Source of the DNA: Hippophae tibetana
Taxonomy: Eukaryota > Streptophyta > Magnoliopsida > Rosales > Elaeagnaceae
Length of the DNA: 64,000 nt
Reading direction: 5' to 3'
Assembly (NCBI GenBank): GCA_037013495.1
Contig: CM072801.1
Span: 101,749,816 to 101,813,815, forward strand
A program made the position numbers and the translations under genes. The notes beneath the pieces were generated by a model. That model was not told the DNA's origin, did no database searches, and saw only the letters and a list, made by a program, of their open reading frames with translations. Below are positions 7,739-19,800 of the stretch, piece after piece (position 1 is the first letter of the stretch; every line of letters starts with the position of its first letter).

Positions 7739-10700
7739 ATGGGAGATGCTGAAGATAGGCGGAAAAAGATGAAAGAATATACAATGCCAATCATTGGCAA
7801 TGTAACTTCCGGTATCCAATTACAAGAGGCTGCAAGGAATTATGAATTGAAAAAGATTCATTATTCTTTGTTGCCTTCCTTTTACGGTATCCCTAATGAA
7901 GACCCTTTAAATTTCATTCGAGAATTCTATGCTATTGTCCAAACCTTTCCACTACATGCAATTAATGAAGATCAACTTAGGATGAGGTGTTTTCCTTACA
8001 CTCTCAAAGATAAAGCTTGGTCATGGTTCATTACTCTACAGTCAGGTTCGCTTAAAACTTGGGAGGCAGTCTATGAAATTTTTATGGGTAGGTTCTATTC
8101 CCATCAAAAGACTGTTGATCTAAGAAAAAAGATAGCAACATTTTCTCAAATGTATGAAGAGCCCTTTCATGAAGCTTGGGAACGATTCAAACTCCTTTTC
8201 ATTCAATGTCAAAATCATAGCTTTCCATTACAGCTACAAAACCAATTCTTTTATGATGGATTGACACTACAGAGTCAATACATGGTTGATAATGCTGCTG
8301 GAGGTGCTGTAGGAGAAAAGACCGCAGAGGAAACCTATAATCTTTATGAGCTGTTGGGTTCTAATTCCCAACAAAGAGGTGGTAGAAGGAAAGCAAAGGT
8401 CAATGAAGTCGGCTCTGATAATGAGATAACCTTGCAACTTGCTGAATTGACTAAACAAGTGAAATTCCTCACTTCCCACCAAATTTCAAATCAAGAGGTA
8501 TGTGAAGTGTGTTGTTCAATTGGGCATGGTACTCATAATTGTTCAAATACTTGTGATTCTAGTGTCGATGCCATAGAGGAAGTCCAATCTTTTCAAAGGT
8601 ATCATCCAAACACCTATAATCACCCAGCCTACACCCAATATCCAACACTAAGGCTGGATAACAACCACCCTTACCCACCAAGCCAATCTTTTAAGCCAAC
8701 CTTAGAAGATAGCTTGAATGCTTTTATTCAAGTTAGTCGTGACAACCAATTGATGACAAATCAAAGGTTGAACACCATGGAGGCTTCGGTTAAAAGGATT
8801 GAATCTAAAGTTGGGCAACTGGCTGAACAAATGCAAAAGAAAGAACCAGGAAAGTTGCCCAGTCAACCAGAACAAGCAAAGGATGTTAGAACCCTTCGAA
8901 GTGGTAAGGTAGTCAATACCAGTTTACCTGAAATCTCTAACAATCTACCTTGTAGTTCAGGTAACAGAGAAGGCGATACTCAAATCTCGCAAAAAGGAGA
9001 AACAGGTGTTAAACTTAACAAGCCTTCTGAAAAACTCATTGGGGGGTCATCTGACACCCCCAAAATTCAAAAGACAACAGAACCACACCAGATACAAGTA
9101 CCTTTTCCCCACCGGTTGAAAGAATCCAAACAAGATAAGCAATTCAATGATCTTTTTAATATGCTCTCTAAAGTAAATATTAATTTACCATTATTAGAAG
9201 TAATCATGAATGTGCCTTCATATGCCAAGTTTTTCAAAGAGTTGAACACTAAGAAAAGGAGGTATGAACTGAATGAACGAGTAGTAGTATCAGAAATTTC
9301 TAGCGCTGTACTTCAGCACAAACTACCCCCTAAGTTGAAAGACCCTGGAAGTTTTATTATAAACATAACTATGGGGGATAGGAAGGTTGCTAAAGCAATG
9401 CTTGATTTAGGTGCTAGTATAAATTTGATGCCCTACTCTATATTCTTACAACTCAATCTAGGGGATTTAAAACCCACAACTATGTCCCTTCAACTTGCAG
9501 ATAGATCTCTTAAATATCCAGAGGGAATAGTTGAGGATGTTTTGGTACAGGTAGACAAACTGATAATACCTGTTGACTTTGTGGTTCTGGATATGCAAGA
9601 AAATCCAGCATTGGACAGAGAGCACACAATATTGCTTGGTAGACCATTTATGGCAACTACTAAAACTATTATTGATGTCCAAGATGGAAATTTGACAATG
9701 ACAGTCTTAGGAGAGACTGTTCATTTTAAAGTTTTTGATTCTTCACCTTTCCCTTCTATTTCTGCCATTGATGAAATATTCGATGTTGATCCTTTGGATA
9801 ATCTTGTCCAAAACACCTTTTTCCGAACCAGAATAGAGGACAAGCTTGAAACCGTTCTTACACTTGAAAAGGTTGAAGAAGATTTAGATGAGGAAATAAA
9901 GGGGTACCTTGAACAACTAGACAATAATGAAGTGATGACAAAATCTAGTACACTTTTAAATCTACCCAGTTCTTCATCTATTAAAGAGGCCAATCCACCT
10001 GAACTTGAACTCAAAGACTTACCTGAGCACTTAAAATATGTGTTTTTGGGAGAAGGGGAAACTTATCCAGTGATAATTTCTTCAACCTTGACCAAACCAC
10101 AAGAAAAGGAACTCATCAAAGTGCTTAAACAGTTTAAGAAATCTATAGGTTGGAGTATAGGGGATATAAGAGGCATTAGTCCAACAATGTGTATGCACAA
10201 GATCAACTTGGAGGACGGTGCTAAACCTGTACGAGAGGCCCAAAGAAGACTAAACCCAAACATGCAAGAGGTAGTTAAGAAGGAAATTCTTAAATTATTA
10301 GAAGAAGGGATTATCTACCCTATTGCAGATAGTAAGTGGGTTAGTCCAGTGCATGTGGTACCAAAGAAATCTGGGATAACAGTTGTTAAGAATGACAAAA
10401 GTGAATTAGTGCCCACTAGAATAATCACTGGATGGAGAATGTGTATAGATTTTAGGAAACTAAATTTATATACGAAAAAGGATCACTTTCCTCTTCCATT
10501 CATTGATCAAATGTTGGAAAGATTAGCTGGGCACGAATTTTACTGTTTTTTGGATGGACTGTCTGGATATTATCAAGTACCCATAGCACCAGAAGATCAG
10601 GAAAAGACCACATTTACATGTCCTTTTGGGACATTTGCTTTTCGCAGAATGCCATTTGGGTTATGCAATGCCCCTGCCACGTTCCAGAGATGCATGATAT

Positions 10701-12910
10701 CCATTTTCTCGGACATGGTGGAAAAATTCATTGAGATTTTCATGGACGATTTCTCTGTCTTTGGGAACTCATTTGATGATTGCTTACATAAATTGACTTT
10801 GGTTTTAGAAAGATGCATTGAATGCAATCTAACCCTTAGTTGGGAGAAAAGTCATTTTATGGTTCAACAAGGGATAGTTTTAGGACATATAATTTCAAAC
10901 AAGGGTATTGAAGTTGATAAGGCAAAAGTTGAATTGATATCCAAACTACCTCCCCCTACATCTGTGAAGGGGATAAGAAGCTTCTTGGGACATGCAGGAT
11001 TCTACAGACGATTTATTAAAGATTTCTCTAAAATAAGTCGTCCATTATGTAACTTGCTATCCAAAGATGCTGATTTTGATTTCAACAATGACTGCCTTAC
11101 TTCCTTTAATACCTTGAAAGAGAAACTCACATCTACCCCTGTTATAATGGCACCAAACTGGTCTTTACCCTTTGAAATAATGTGTGACGCTTCTGATTAT
11201 GCAATAGGAGCAGTCCTGGGACAAAGAGTGGATAAGCGTTTACATGTCATCTACTATGCTAGCAAAACACTCAATGATGCCCAGATGAATTACACCACCA
11301 CTGAAAAGGAATTCTTGGCTATAGTATTCTCTTTAGACAAATTTCGGTCTTATTTAGTAGGATCTAAAGTGATTGTGCATTCTGATCATGCTGCTTTAAG
11401 ATACCTATTGAGTAAACCAAATGCCAAGCCAAGATTAATCAGGTGGGTCTTACTCTTACAAGAATTTGACCTAGAAATCAAGGATAAGAAAGGCAGTGAA
11501 AACTTAGTAGCTGACCATTTGTCTAGGTTAATTTCTGACTTTAATTCTCTTAAAGATGAGAGTAATGACGATATAGTTGAAACCTTTCCTGATGAACAGT
11601 TATTTTTCATAGGTCCAAACCCATGGTACGCTGATATTGTAAACTATCTTGCCACTGGTGTTTTGCGACCTAACACTTCATATCAGGAGAAGAAAAGGTT
11701 TTTTAAAACTATTAAGGACTATTTCTGGGATGACCCTTATTTATACAAGATTGGTCAAGATCAAGTCATCCGGAGATGTGTACCTGAAGAAGAACATAAG
11801 AGCATTCTGACTTTTTGTCATGAACTTCATTGTGGGGGTCATTTTGGAGGAGAAAAGACAGCCCGTAAGATATTACAGTCTGGATTCTTTTGGCCCACTC
11901 TTTTTAAAGATGCTCATATGTTTTGTGCACAATGTGATAGATGTCAAAGAACAGGAAACATAAGCAAAAGAGATGAAATGCCTTTGACATCTAATTTAGT
12001 TGTTGAACTCTTTGACGTATGGGGGATTGACTTTATGGGTCCTTTTCCCCCATCTAATGGTTTTCAATACATTTTGGTTGCTGTGGATTATGTGTCCAAG
12101 TGGGTAGAAGCTATCCCCACCAAAACCAATGATGCTAATGTTGTTGTGAAATTCTTGAAAGATTTCATATTCAGTAGGTTCGGAACGCCTAGAGCTATAA
12201 TAAGTGATGGAGGTAGCCATTTTTGTAACAAACTCTTTGATGGAGTACTAAACAAGTACAACATCACACATAAGGTAGCTACTCCATATCATCCTCAAAC
12301 TTCCGGATTAGTGGAAGTAAGTAATAGGCAAATCAAGGGAATACTGGAACGCACTGTGCGTCCTTCAAGGAAGGATTGGGCATTTAAGTTAAATGATGCC
12401 TTATGGGCATACCGCACCGCTTACAAAACACCTATTGGGATGAGCCCTTACCGGTTAATCTTTGGGAAAGCGTGCCACCTTCCAGTTGAACTTGAACACA
12501 AGGCTTATTGGGCAATTAAAGAGCTAAACATGGATTTAGATAAAGCAGGTGAAAAACGAGTACTCCAGCTTCATGAGTTGGAAGAAATTAGGAATGAAGC
12601 CTATGAGAATGCCAAATTATACAAGGAGCGTACTAAGCGCTATCATGACAAGAGGCTAGTTCCTAAAACTTTTCACCCTGGAATGAAAGTTCTTTTATTT
12701 AACTCTCGTTTGAGATTGTTTCCAGGAAAGCTAAGATCAAGATGGGATGGACCATTCAAAATAGTTCAGGTATCTGAACATGGAGTGGTAGAACTATTGG
12801 ACTCCAAGACACAAAAAACGTTCAAAGTTAATGGCCATCGTGTCAAGCCTTATGTGGAAGAACCGAACAACATTGCTGAAATGGATTGCATTTGGCTGAG
12901 TAACCCTTAG
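7739..12910 (+). CDS. gag-pol: Gag-Pol polyprotein (second gag, PR, RT, RNase H, INT) of element 1
   Basis: 1723-aa single-frame polyprotein. Residues 1-380: second Gag, with capsid core ([13 protein letters not shown]), a CCHC zinc knuckle at about 255-268 and the [13 protein letters not shown] coiled-coil tail. About 520-680: retropepsin-type protease with DLGAS near 556. About 810-1050: reverse transcriptase with FMDD near 1001-1004. About 1140-1260: RNase H ([13 protein letters not shown]). About 1355-1400: integrase HHCC zinc domain. About 1425-1530: DDE core with D1431, D1490 and E1526 (35-residue D-E spacing). The C-terminus ([12 protein letters not shown]) has no chromodomain, as is usual for Athila. 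The frame is uninterrupted and the hallmark motifs are recognisable. Gag and Pol share one frame with no evident recoding signal. ATG 7739 has a good context. Confidence 0.95.
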   Translation: MGDAEDRRKKMKEYTMPIIGNVTSGIQLQEAARNYELKKIHYSLLPSFYGIPNEDPLNFIREFYAIVQTFPLHAINEDQLRMRCFPYTLKDKAWSWFITLQSGSLKTWEAVYEIFMGRFYSHQKTVDLRKKIATFSQMYEEPFHEAWERFKLLFIQCQNHSFPLQLQNQFFYDGLTLQSQYMVDNAAGGAVGEKTAEETYNLYELLGSNSQQRGGRRKAKVNEVGSDNEITLQLAELTKQVKFLTSHQISNQEVCEVCCSIGHGTHNCSNTCDSSVDAIEEVQSFQRYHPNTYNHPAYTQYPTLRLDNNHPYPPSQSFKPTLEDSLNAFIQVSRDNQLMTNQRLNTMEASVKRIESKVGQLAEQMQKKEPGKLPSQPEQAKDVRTLRSGKVVNTSLPEISNNLPCSSGNREGDTQISQKGETGVKLNKPSEKLIGGSSDTPKIQKTTEPHQIQVPFPHRLKESKQDKQFNDLFNMLSKVNINLPLLEVIMNVPSYAKFFKELNTKKRRYELNERVVVSEISSAVLQHKLPPKLKDPGSFIINITMGDRKVAKAMLDLGASINLMPYSIFLQLNLGDLKPTTMSLQLADRSLKYPEGIVEDVLVQVDKLIIPVDFVVLDMQENPALDREHTILLGRPFMATTKTIIDVQDGNLTMTVLGETVHFKVFDSSPFPSISAIDEIFDVDPLDNLVQNTFFRTRIEDKLETVLTLEKVEEDLDEEIKGYLEQLDNNEVMTKSSTLLNLPSSSSIKEANPPELELKDLPEHLKYVFLGEGETYPVIISSTLTKPQEKELIKVLKQFKKSIGWSIGDIRGISPTMCMHKINLEDGAKPVREAQRRLNPNMQEVVKKEILKLLEEGIIYPIADSKWVSPVHVVPKKSGITVVKNDKSELVPTRIITGWRMCIDFRKLNLYTKKDHFPLPFIDQMLERLAGHEFYCFLDGLSGYYQVPIAPEDQEKTTFTCPFGTFAFRRMPFGLCNAPATFQRCMISIFSDMVEKFIEIFMDDFSVFGNSFDDCLHKLTLVLERCIECNLTLSWEKSHFMVQQGIVLGHIISNKGIEVDKAKVELISKLPPPTSVKGIRSFLGHAGFYRRFIKDFSKISRPLCNLLSKDADFDFNNDCLTSFNTLKEKLTSTPVIMAPNWSLPFEIMCDASDYAIGAVLGQRVDKRLHVIYYASKTLNDAQMNYTTTEKEFLAIVFSLDKFRSYLVGSKVIVHSDHAALRYLLSKPNAKPRLIRWVLLLQEFDLEIKDKKGSENLVADHLSRLISDFNSLKDESNDDIVETFPDEQLFFIGPNPWYADIVNYLATGVLRPNTSYQEKKRFFKTIKDYFWDDPYLYKIGQDQVIRRCVPEEEHKSILTFCHELHCGGHFGGEKTARKILQSGFFWPTLFKDAHMFCAQCDRCQRTGNISKRDEMPLTSNLVVELFDVWGIDFMGPFPPSNGFQYILVAVDYVSKWVEAIPTKTNDANVVVKFLKDFIFSRFGTPRAIISDGGSHFCNKLFDGVLNKYNITHKVATPYHPQTSGLVEVSNRQIKGILERTVRPSRKDWAFKLNDALWAYRTAYKTPIGMSPYRLIFGKACHLPVELEHKAYWAIKELNMDLDKAGEKRVLQLHELEEIRNEAYENAKLYKERTKRYHDKRLVPKTFHPGMKVLLFNSRLRLFPGKLRSRWDGPFKIVQVSEHGVVELLDSKTQKTFKVNGHRVKPYVEEPNNIAEMDCIWLSNP

Positions 12911-12922
12911 CACCAAAAAGAT

Positions 12923-12971
12923 ACGTCTTGCTAAGACGTTAAACTAAGCGCTGGATGGGAGGCAACCCATC
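12923..12971 (+). other. Post-pol twin-hairpin module
   Basis: ACGTCTT-GCT-AAGACGT (12923-12939) is a perfect 7-bp stem. GATGGG-AGGCAA-CCCATC (12954-12971) is a perfect 6-bp stem. Both begin within 45 nt of the pol stop. The second stem, with its GGGAGGCAACCC core next to AAGCGCT, resembles a motif seen after pol in other Athila-type elements. It recurs after the first gag (7460-7509) and in element 2 (51712-51760). Its role is unknown. Confidence 0.75.
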
Positions 12972-13200
12972 ATGTTAGGTAATTTTTTTTATTGTTATTT
13001 GTTTTATTTACTTAATTTTATTGTTTATTTTAGTTTACTTGTATGTGAATAATTTTTAAATTTGTTAAAACTAAAATATTTGTTGAGATGTTAAGAGTTC
13101 ACAGCGATCTGTCTGTATACACTTTAATGATGAATATGATGGATGCACCTGCATTTCTTCATTACTACTTACACATTCTCAAGAAATAGGTAATCTTTCT

Positions 13201-13277
13201 CCTATTTTCTCTTTATCTTTAATTTGCAGTTGTTACATTGAGGACAATGTAAGTTCTAGGTTGGGGGTGGTGAAAAG
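13201..13277 (+). promoter_or_regulatory. Putative splice acceptor, hairpin and internal polypurine tract
   Basis: A T/C-rich run ending TTTGCAG at 13229, then a perfect 6-bp stem ACATTG/CAATGT (13235-13250), then GGTTGGGGGTGGTGAAAAG (13259-13277). A TTGAGGACAATG word followed by a G-run is familiar from the 3' part of Athila elements. The G-run nearly repeats the true polypurine tract at 14826-14837, so it might act as a second plus-strand primer site. The cluster is conserved in element 2 (about 51420-51500). Confidence 0.5.
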
Positions 13278-14800
13278 TTACCATGCTATATATATAAAAA
13301 TAAAAAAATAAAAAAATTCTCACAAAAATTTATCATTTCTTTAAATCAAATTTAAGTAAATAGTTAAGTCTTTGGTACTGTTAGATTAATTTTTGAAAAC
13401 ATATCATGAAATATTGTGTAATTATTTTTGATAATTAGTTAGTTTTTGTCATAACTAGTATTTCTTGATAAAATGTGGAAATTAGATTAAACCCAAAATC
13501 GGTATTTATGAATTTTGTTTTAGTGGAGACTACCCTTGTGAGATATAATTTGAGCCTAATTTCTTTTATTCAGAGTGAAATATATATTTTTTTCTACTCC
13601 AAACACATTTCTTATTTATTCAAAAAGTTTAGATGATCTCTATAGGTATTAGCATTGAATGTATGAATTTTTTTTCATCTTAATAGAGTATCATATATTT
13701 TTTATTATTATTTTTCGTTTAGATTAAACGATTTGAGTAGAAATTGATAGTATATGCTTATATCTCATTCATGCATGACTGCTACAAAAACAAAAAGACA
13801 TATCTGGGGTTACCTAAACCGAGATCAAACAGAAAAGACACAAAATTAACCACTCACCAAAATCCAAAAAAATGTACAATCTGTACATGGGTTGACTCTC
13901 TAAAAAAAAAAAAAAAAAATACATATATTGAAAAATATCTACAGAAAAAAAAAAAAAAAATATAGAGAGATAAAAAATAGTATCATCTACATACTATGAC
14001 CCACATTGCCTACAAAGTTGTGAGTAAAGGCTAATTACAAAAGAAAGATATAGGAAGTAATTCCCTAAAAAGTCATTGCAATTTCTTCATTTGTAAAAGC
14101 ATATATCTTGAAATTCTTTCTTAATGAGTTTGATTTATGCATGAAAATAATTTTTGTATATGATATCTTTATAATTTATACATTCGATTCCTTTCATGAG
14201 ATCAATGTTAAAATAACACTTTGAGCCTTTATTCTTTATACATATGCGAACATATTAGTTCATTTCTATACATCAACTCTTTCGCATATAAATTAGTATG
14301 AGTGTTTGAACCCATAGGATTCAGTGCTTTGAGAGTATTGACTTGTGAGGAATAGAGTCGAAGCGAATACTGATTCATAACACTGAAATTGGGTAAAATT
14401 AAATTGATACATTTTTGAAATGAAATATGAAAATGATTTTCGACTAATTATTATAATAAAATCATGATTGTTTAAAGAGATTAAAATAACTTATGCTTGA
14501 GATTTCAATTATGATCTTAAAAGAGATTAAAAAGTATGAGATATTTTTGTGATATGTTGTGTTCTTTTACTCTTAAATTAATTTTTGATTGTGTTGTAAT
14601 TTTAATTTTTGATTTGATTGTTTTTATCTTTACATTTAGTTCAATGTTTGTGGGTATCATTACTGAAAACCCTCACGAGACTCAAACTCGTCCACTAGAG
14701 CAACCTAGGGGTTTAACGGCTTGTTGCATAGGCTAAATGCAACCGTTTCAATCCACGAAAGTGATTTAGGATAGTTTAATTTTTAGCTTTTATCGCTTCT

Positions 14801-14820
14801 CTTGCTAAGAGACTAGCAAG
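14801..14820 (+). other. Conserved hairpin next to the polypurine tract
   Basis: CTTGCTA-AGAGAC-TAGCAAG, a perfect 7-bp stem ending 5 nt before the polypurine tract. Element 2 keeps the stem with a changed loop (49828-49847). Confidence 0.6.
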
Positions 14821-14825
14821 AAGCT

Positions 14826-14837
14826 GGTTGGGGGTTG
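14826..14837 (+). other. Polypurine tract of element 1
   Basis: GGTTGGGGGTTG abuts the first base of the 3' LTR. The same tract abuts the 3' LTR of element 2 at 49811-49822 on the minus strand, which fixes the orientation of both elements. It would prime plus-strand DNA synthesis. Confidence 0.85.
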
Positions 14838-16832
14838 TGATGAGTGCTCAAAAAGCACTAAAATAACCATGATTTTATGTACCTTAATTGATTAAAAATA
14901 CATATATTTATATGTTTTATCATATATTTATATAAATTTGTCTTTTTCGGAATCACGGGTATTTTTATTGTTTTTCAGGTATTTTGGCTTAAAAACGCAA
15001 TGTAAAGACTCAAAGAGGAATATTTGAAGCAATACATCACAAATATATCAACAAATAAGTGAGAAAAGGTCAACAAACATGGAAAAATCGGACGAAATGG
15101 GTCGAAAAGGTCAAAAATGTCAAAAAGACGGAAATTGCGCGCCGCAGCCCAGCCGTGCGCGCAGCCCAGCGCCCCAGCGCCCAGCCGCGCGCGCCCCAGC
15201 GCAGCGCGCTGGCACTGTTCACGCGCGCCGAGCTGCGCGCAGCGAGCAGCCCCCCTCCGCGCGCCCAACGCATTTTCGCCCCATTTTTCACGTGCAGCCG
15301 CCCCTGTGACGTCATGTTGACGTCATTGATGACATCAGCAATTCCAATACGCGTTTTTACATTTTTTAATATTTTTTTAACATTTTTTTACTCATTTTTT
15401 CTCTCCATCCTCACCTATAAATACCCCCCTTCCATTCACTTCAAATCACACCTTCAAACCACACTTCTCTCTTCTTTCTTTCTCTCATTTCTTAGTTTTT
15501 TTGAGTTTTCCTTAGTTTCTTTCTTAGTTTCTAAGTTTTTCTTAGTTTCCTTCTTAGTTTTTAGTTCAATTCTCTTAGTTTTAGTGTTCTTCTCTTTTTT
15601 AGAGGAACTTGTAATGTTTTTGTAATAATTTAGTTTTTGATTCAATATATGGAAGTGCAAATTCCGCTCGGAGGTTTTCTAGCAACGGGAATAGCGTCGA
15701 AATTCTGTAAGGATTTTATTTTTTTTACAGTTATTTTTATGCTTTATTCTTACATGTTATATTCAACTTGTGTGTGGTTAAATTTAACTATGCTAGCTGT
15801 TTAGTAAAAATGATGTAATAACGACGTTGTTATGCTTGCGAAATATTAAATAGGTAAAAATCTTTAAAATGAATTGATTTTGTTTTTATTCAAGATTTTA
15901 TATTAAGAATGTTAGAGAGAAATATATTATTTTTCATTACAAACTTAAACCCGAAAATTAGATTTTAAGGTTTAGTTATCCGGTCTAATTTAGAGTAGTG
16001 TTCTTTTATTTGTTGGTACAATCGCCCGGTAGTTAGAGTGAAACTCTATTTCAAAAGTTTTTATAAGAATTATTATGTGAAAATGTATTGACAACATGTT
16101 TTCAATAGTGGTTTTAAAACTTGAAAGTTAGTACTCGGATAATTAAATTCTTAGGTTTAATTTGGACACCTTGAATAAAGTTTAAACTGTCTAACCCCAC
16201 CAAAGGTGGCATTTAAATGGTTCATTTTCAATCTCTTAGAAAAAGGAATTAATTTAATTAAGCATATTAGTTATCAACCCCACCCATAGGTGTTAATTGA
16301 TTTGTTTAGTTAACAAAGAATATCTAACCCCACCAAAGGTGGTATTTATATAAAAAAGAGAGAATCAATAAAATGTCAATTTATATCTTTAATAACCTAG
16401 TTAATATGAGCAAGCATAATTAATTTAGTTATTATATCCATAAATACTCCGCTAATATAAATGATAAAAATTTGCATGAACATTTATTGAATCCGTATAT
16501 ATGTTTATTTCTAGATAATTATTTATTGAATTTGTATCTATGTTTATTTTTATGATTTTAGATTATATTTAATTAATCTGTATATATGTTTTATTTTATG
16601 TTATTAGATTAGGAACACACAAAACCAAACTATCGTGACAGGATGTTTAGGATTTAATTTCGTTTTTAAAAGATTGAATAATAAGTTAAAAACCACATAC
16701 ATTCCTTCCTTAGATCGACCTTGGGAGTATACTTATCATTTTCTACGAAATGATTCGTGCACTTGCGAGAGTTTTATAAATATTAAAACCAAAGTATTTG
16801 CGGGAATCGGCGATGCCGGTTTTCGTTCATCA
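14838..16832 (+). repeat. 3' LTR of element 1
   Basis: 1995 bp, same ends as the 5' LTR (TGATGAG to TTCATCA). It differs mainly by a short repeat-type length change and reshuffled GC-rich words at about 15107-15215, plus about five single differences. Promoter sites recur: TGACGTCA at 15307-15314 and 15318-15325, TGACATCA at 15330-15337, TATAAATA at 15416-15423. It could drive transcription into the satellite downstream. Confidence 0.95.
15307..15423 (+). promoter_or_regulatory. Promoter sites in 3' LTR reading toward the satellite
   Basis: Two TGACGTCA sites, one TGACATCA and a TATAAATA box in the same spacing as in the 5' LTR. Because this LTR is followed by satellite DNA, any read-through transcript would include + strand satellite sequence. 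Confidence 0.6.
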
Positions 16833-16837
16833 CTAAT
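16833..16837. repeat. Target-site duplication of element 1, right copy
   Basis: CTAAT directly after the LTR end, matching 3218-3222. It continues as AGAAGCTATAAT, the normal satellite sequence. Confidence 0.93.
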
Positions 16838-19800
16838 AGAAGCTATAATATTTATTTTTATAAAATAATTATATACTAATAGATGTTATAATATTTATTT
16901 TTATAAAATAATTATTTTTTTCCACCTAGCAAGGGTTTTTTTAATTTTATTCAATTGTAATGTTATATCTTTTGTTGTCTATTTATTTGTTTTTATTAAT
17001 TATTGTCTCTTATGTATTTTATTTGAGTGTTTATTATTTTGTGTTAGTTGGGCTACGTAAATTAATTGATTCTCTTTATTACTTATTTTTAGTTATTTAT
17101 ATTCTTTATTATATTTTAATAATATATATAATAACTATTTTTAACTACTTATTTATTAAATAGTGATTACTTATTCTTACTTATTTATATTAACTTATTT
17201 ATTTATTATATTAATTATTTTTATAATATTTGTTTTTATATACTTACATATTCTTAGTTATATATATTCATGTATTTATTATATACAAATAAAAGTGATA
17301 ATAATTATTTTTATCCACGTAGCAAGAGTTCTATTTAAGTTTATCCAATTTTAACGTCTATTTTTTGTTGTTCTTGTAGGAAAATATGAATATATCCCTT
17401 ATTACTGTTAATAATAATTACTTATTCTTATTTATTTATATTTACATATTTATTATATTTTAATAATACATATAATAATTATTTTTCATCTATTTATTTT
17501 TATATAGTAATTACTTATTCATGGTTATTTATATTTACATATTTATTTATTATATTAATTATTTTTATCAACTTACATATATTATTAGTTATATATATTC
17601 ATATTTTTATATACTAATAGAAGCTATAATATTTATTTTTATAAAATAATTATATACTAATAGATGTTATAATATTTATTTTTATAAAATAATTATTATT
17701 TTCCACCTAGCAAGGGTTTTTTTAATTTTATTCAATTGTAATGTTATATCTTTTGTTGTCTATTTATTTGTTTTTATTAATTATTGTCTTTTATGTATTT
17801 TATTTGAGTGTTTATTATTTTGTGTTGGTTGGGCTACGTAAATTAATTGATTCTCTTTATTACTTATTTTTAGTTATTGATATTCTTTATTATATTTTAA
17901 TAATATATATAATAATTCTTTTTTAACTACTTATTTATTACATAGTGATTACTTATTCTTACTTATTTATATTAACTTATTTATTTATTATATTAATTAT
18001 TTTTATAATATTTGTTTTTATATACTTACATATTCTTAGTTATATATATTCAAGTATTTATTATATACTAATAAAAGTGATAATAATTATTTTTATCCAT
18101 GTAGCAAGAGTTTTATTTAAGTTTATCCAATTTTAACGTCTATTTTTTGTTGTTCTTGTAGGAAAATATGAATCTATCCCTTATTACTGTAAATAATAAT
18201 TACTTATTCTTATTTATTTATATTTACATATTTATTATATTTTAATAATATATATAATAATAATTTTTCATCTATTTATTTTTATATATTAATTACTTAT
18301 TGATGGTTATTTATATTAACTTATTTATTTATTATATTAATTATTTTTATCAACTTACATATATTCTTAGTTATATATATTCATATTTATTATATACTAA
18401 TAGAAGCTATAATATTTATTTTTATAAAATAATTATATACTAATAGAAGTTATAATATTTATTTTTATAATATAATTATTTTTTTCCACCTAGTAAGAGT
18501 TTTTTTTAATTTTATTAAATTGTAACGTTATTTTCTTTTGATGTCTATTTATTTGTTTTTATTAATTGTTGTCTCTTATGTATTTTATTTGAGTGTTTAT
18601 TATTTTGTGTTGGTTGGGCTACGTAAATCAATTGATTCTTTTTATTACTTATTTTTAGTTATTGATATTCTTTATTATATTTTAATAATATATATAATAA
18701 TTATTTTTTAACTACTTATTTATTACATAGTGATTACTTATTCTTACTTATTTATATTAACTTATTTATTTATTATATTAATTATTTTTATAATATTTGT
18801 TTTTATATACTTACATATTCTTAGTTATATATATTCAAGTATTTATTATATACTAATAAAAGTGATAATAATTATTTTTATCCATGTAGCAAGAGTTTTA
18901 TTTAAGTTTATCCAATTTTAACGTCTATTTTCTCTTGTTCTTGAAGGAAAATATGAATTTATCCCTTATTATTGTAAATAATAATTACTTATTCTTATTT
19001 ATTTATATTTACATATTTATTATATTTTAATAATATATATAATAATAATTTTTCATCTATTTATTTTTATATAATAATTACTTATTCATGGTTATTTATA
19101 TTTACATATTTATTTATTATATTAATTATTTTTATCAACTTACATATATTCTTAGTTATATATATTCATATTTATTATATACTAATAGAAGCTATAATAT
19201 TTATTTTTATAAAATAATTATATACTAATAGAAGTTATAATATTTATTTTTATAATATAATTATTTTTTTCCACCTAGTAAGAGTTTTTTTTAATTTTAT
19301 TAAATTGTAACGTTATTTTCTTTTGATGTCTATTTATTTGTTTTTATTAATTATTGTCTCTTATGTATTTTATTTGAGTGTTTATTATTTTGTGTTGGTT
19401 GGGCTACGTAAATCAATTGATTCTCTTTATTACTTATTTTTAGTTATTGATATTCTTTATTATATTTTAATAATATATATAATAATTCTTTTTTAACTAC
19501 TTATTTATTACATAGTGATTACTTATTCTTACTTATTTATATTAACTTATTTATTTATTATATTAATTATTTTTATAATATTTATTTTTATATACTTACA
19601 TATTCATAGTTATATATATTCAAGTATTTATTATATACTAATAAAAGTGATAATAATTATTTTTATCCATGTAGCAAGAGTTTTATTTAAGTTTATCCAA
19701 TTTTAACGTCTATTTTTTGTTGTTCTTGTAGGAAAATATGAATCTATCCCTTATTACTGTAAATAATAATTACTTATTCTTATTTATTTATATTTACATA

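Larger units (their letters stand above)
12972..14825 (+). other. 3' noncoding region of element 1 (no env)
   Basis: About 1.85 kb without a credible ORF in the position where some Athila elements carry an env-like gene. Landmarks: a pyrimidine-rich tract ending TTTGCAG (13201-13229) resembling a 3' splice site; hairpin ACATTG-AGGA-CAATGT (13235-13250); an internal polypurine-like GGTTGGGGGTGG at 13259-13270; poly-A runs near 13900-13960; inverted arms ATATGCGAA/TTCGCATAT (14242-14250 and 14281-14289); hairpin CTTGCTA/TAGCAAG (14801-14820) just before the polypurine tract. The region is closely matched, on the other strand, by 49823-51711 in element 2. Confidence 0.8.
3223..16832 (+). mobile_element. 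Athila-like Ty3/gypsy LTR retrotransposon (element 1), looks whole
   Basis: A 13,610-bp element bounded by two nearly identical LTRs (3223-5219 and 14838-16832) that start TGATGAGTGC and end TTCATCA, flanked by a CTAAT duplication. In order it carries a tRNA-Asp primer site (5226-5243), structured leader, gag ORF (6073-7410), second gag-pol ORF (7739-12910), long 3' noncoding region and polypurine tract (14826-14837). The integrase and reverse transcriptase, the DLGAS protease signature, the tRNA-Asp primer and the absence of a chromodomain place it with Athila. No env-like ORF is seen. Outside the GC-rich U3 part the two LTRs differ at only about five positions by eye, so insertion is probably of the order of a few hundred thousand years or less at conventional plant rates. 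Both ORFs are uninterrupted. Whether it is transcribed cannot be judged here. Confidence 0.95.

Noticed and set aside
13744-13965. 73-residue ORF in the 3' noncoding region
   Set aside because: It ends in poly-K from an A-run and has no counterpart reading frame kept in element 2.
12911-14837. Possible env gene downstream of pol
   Set aside because: Only ORFs of about 66-73 residues with low-complexity content are present, with no signal peptide or transmembrane arrangement of an envelope protein.
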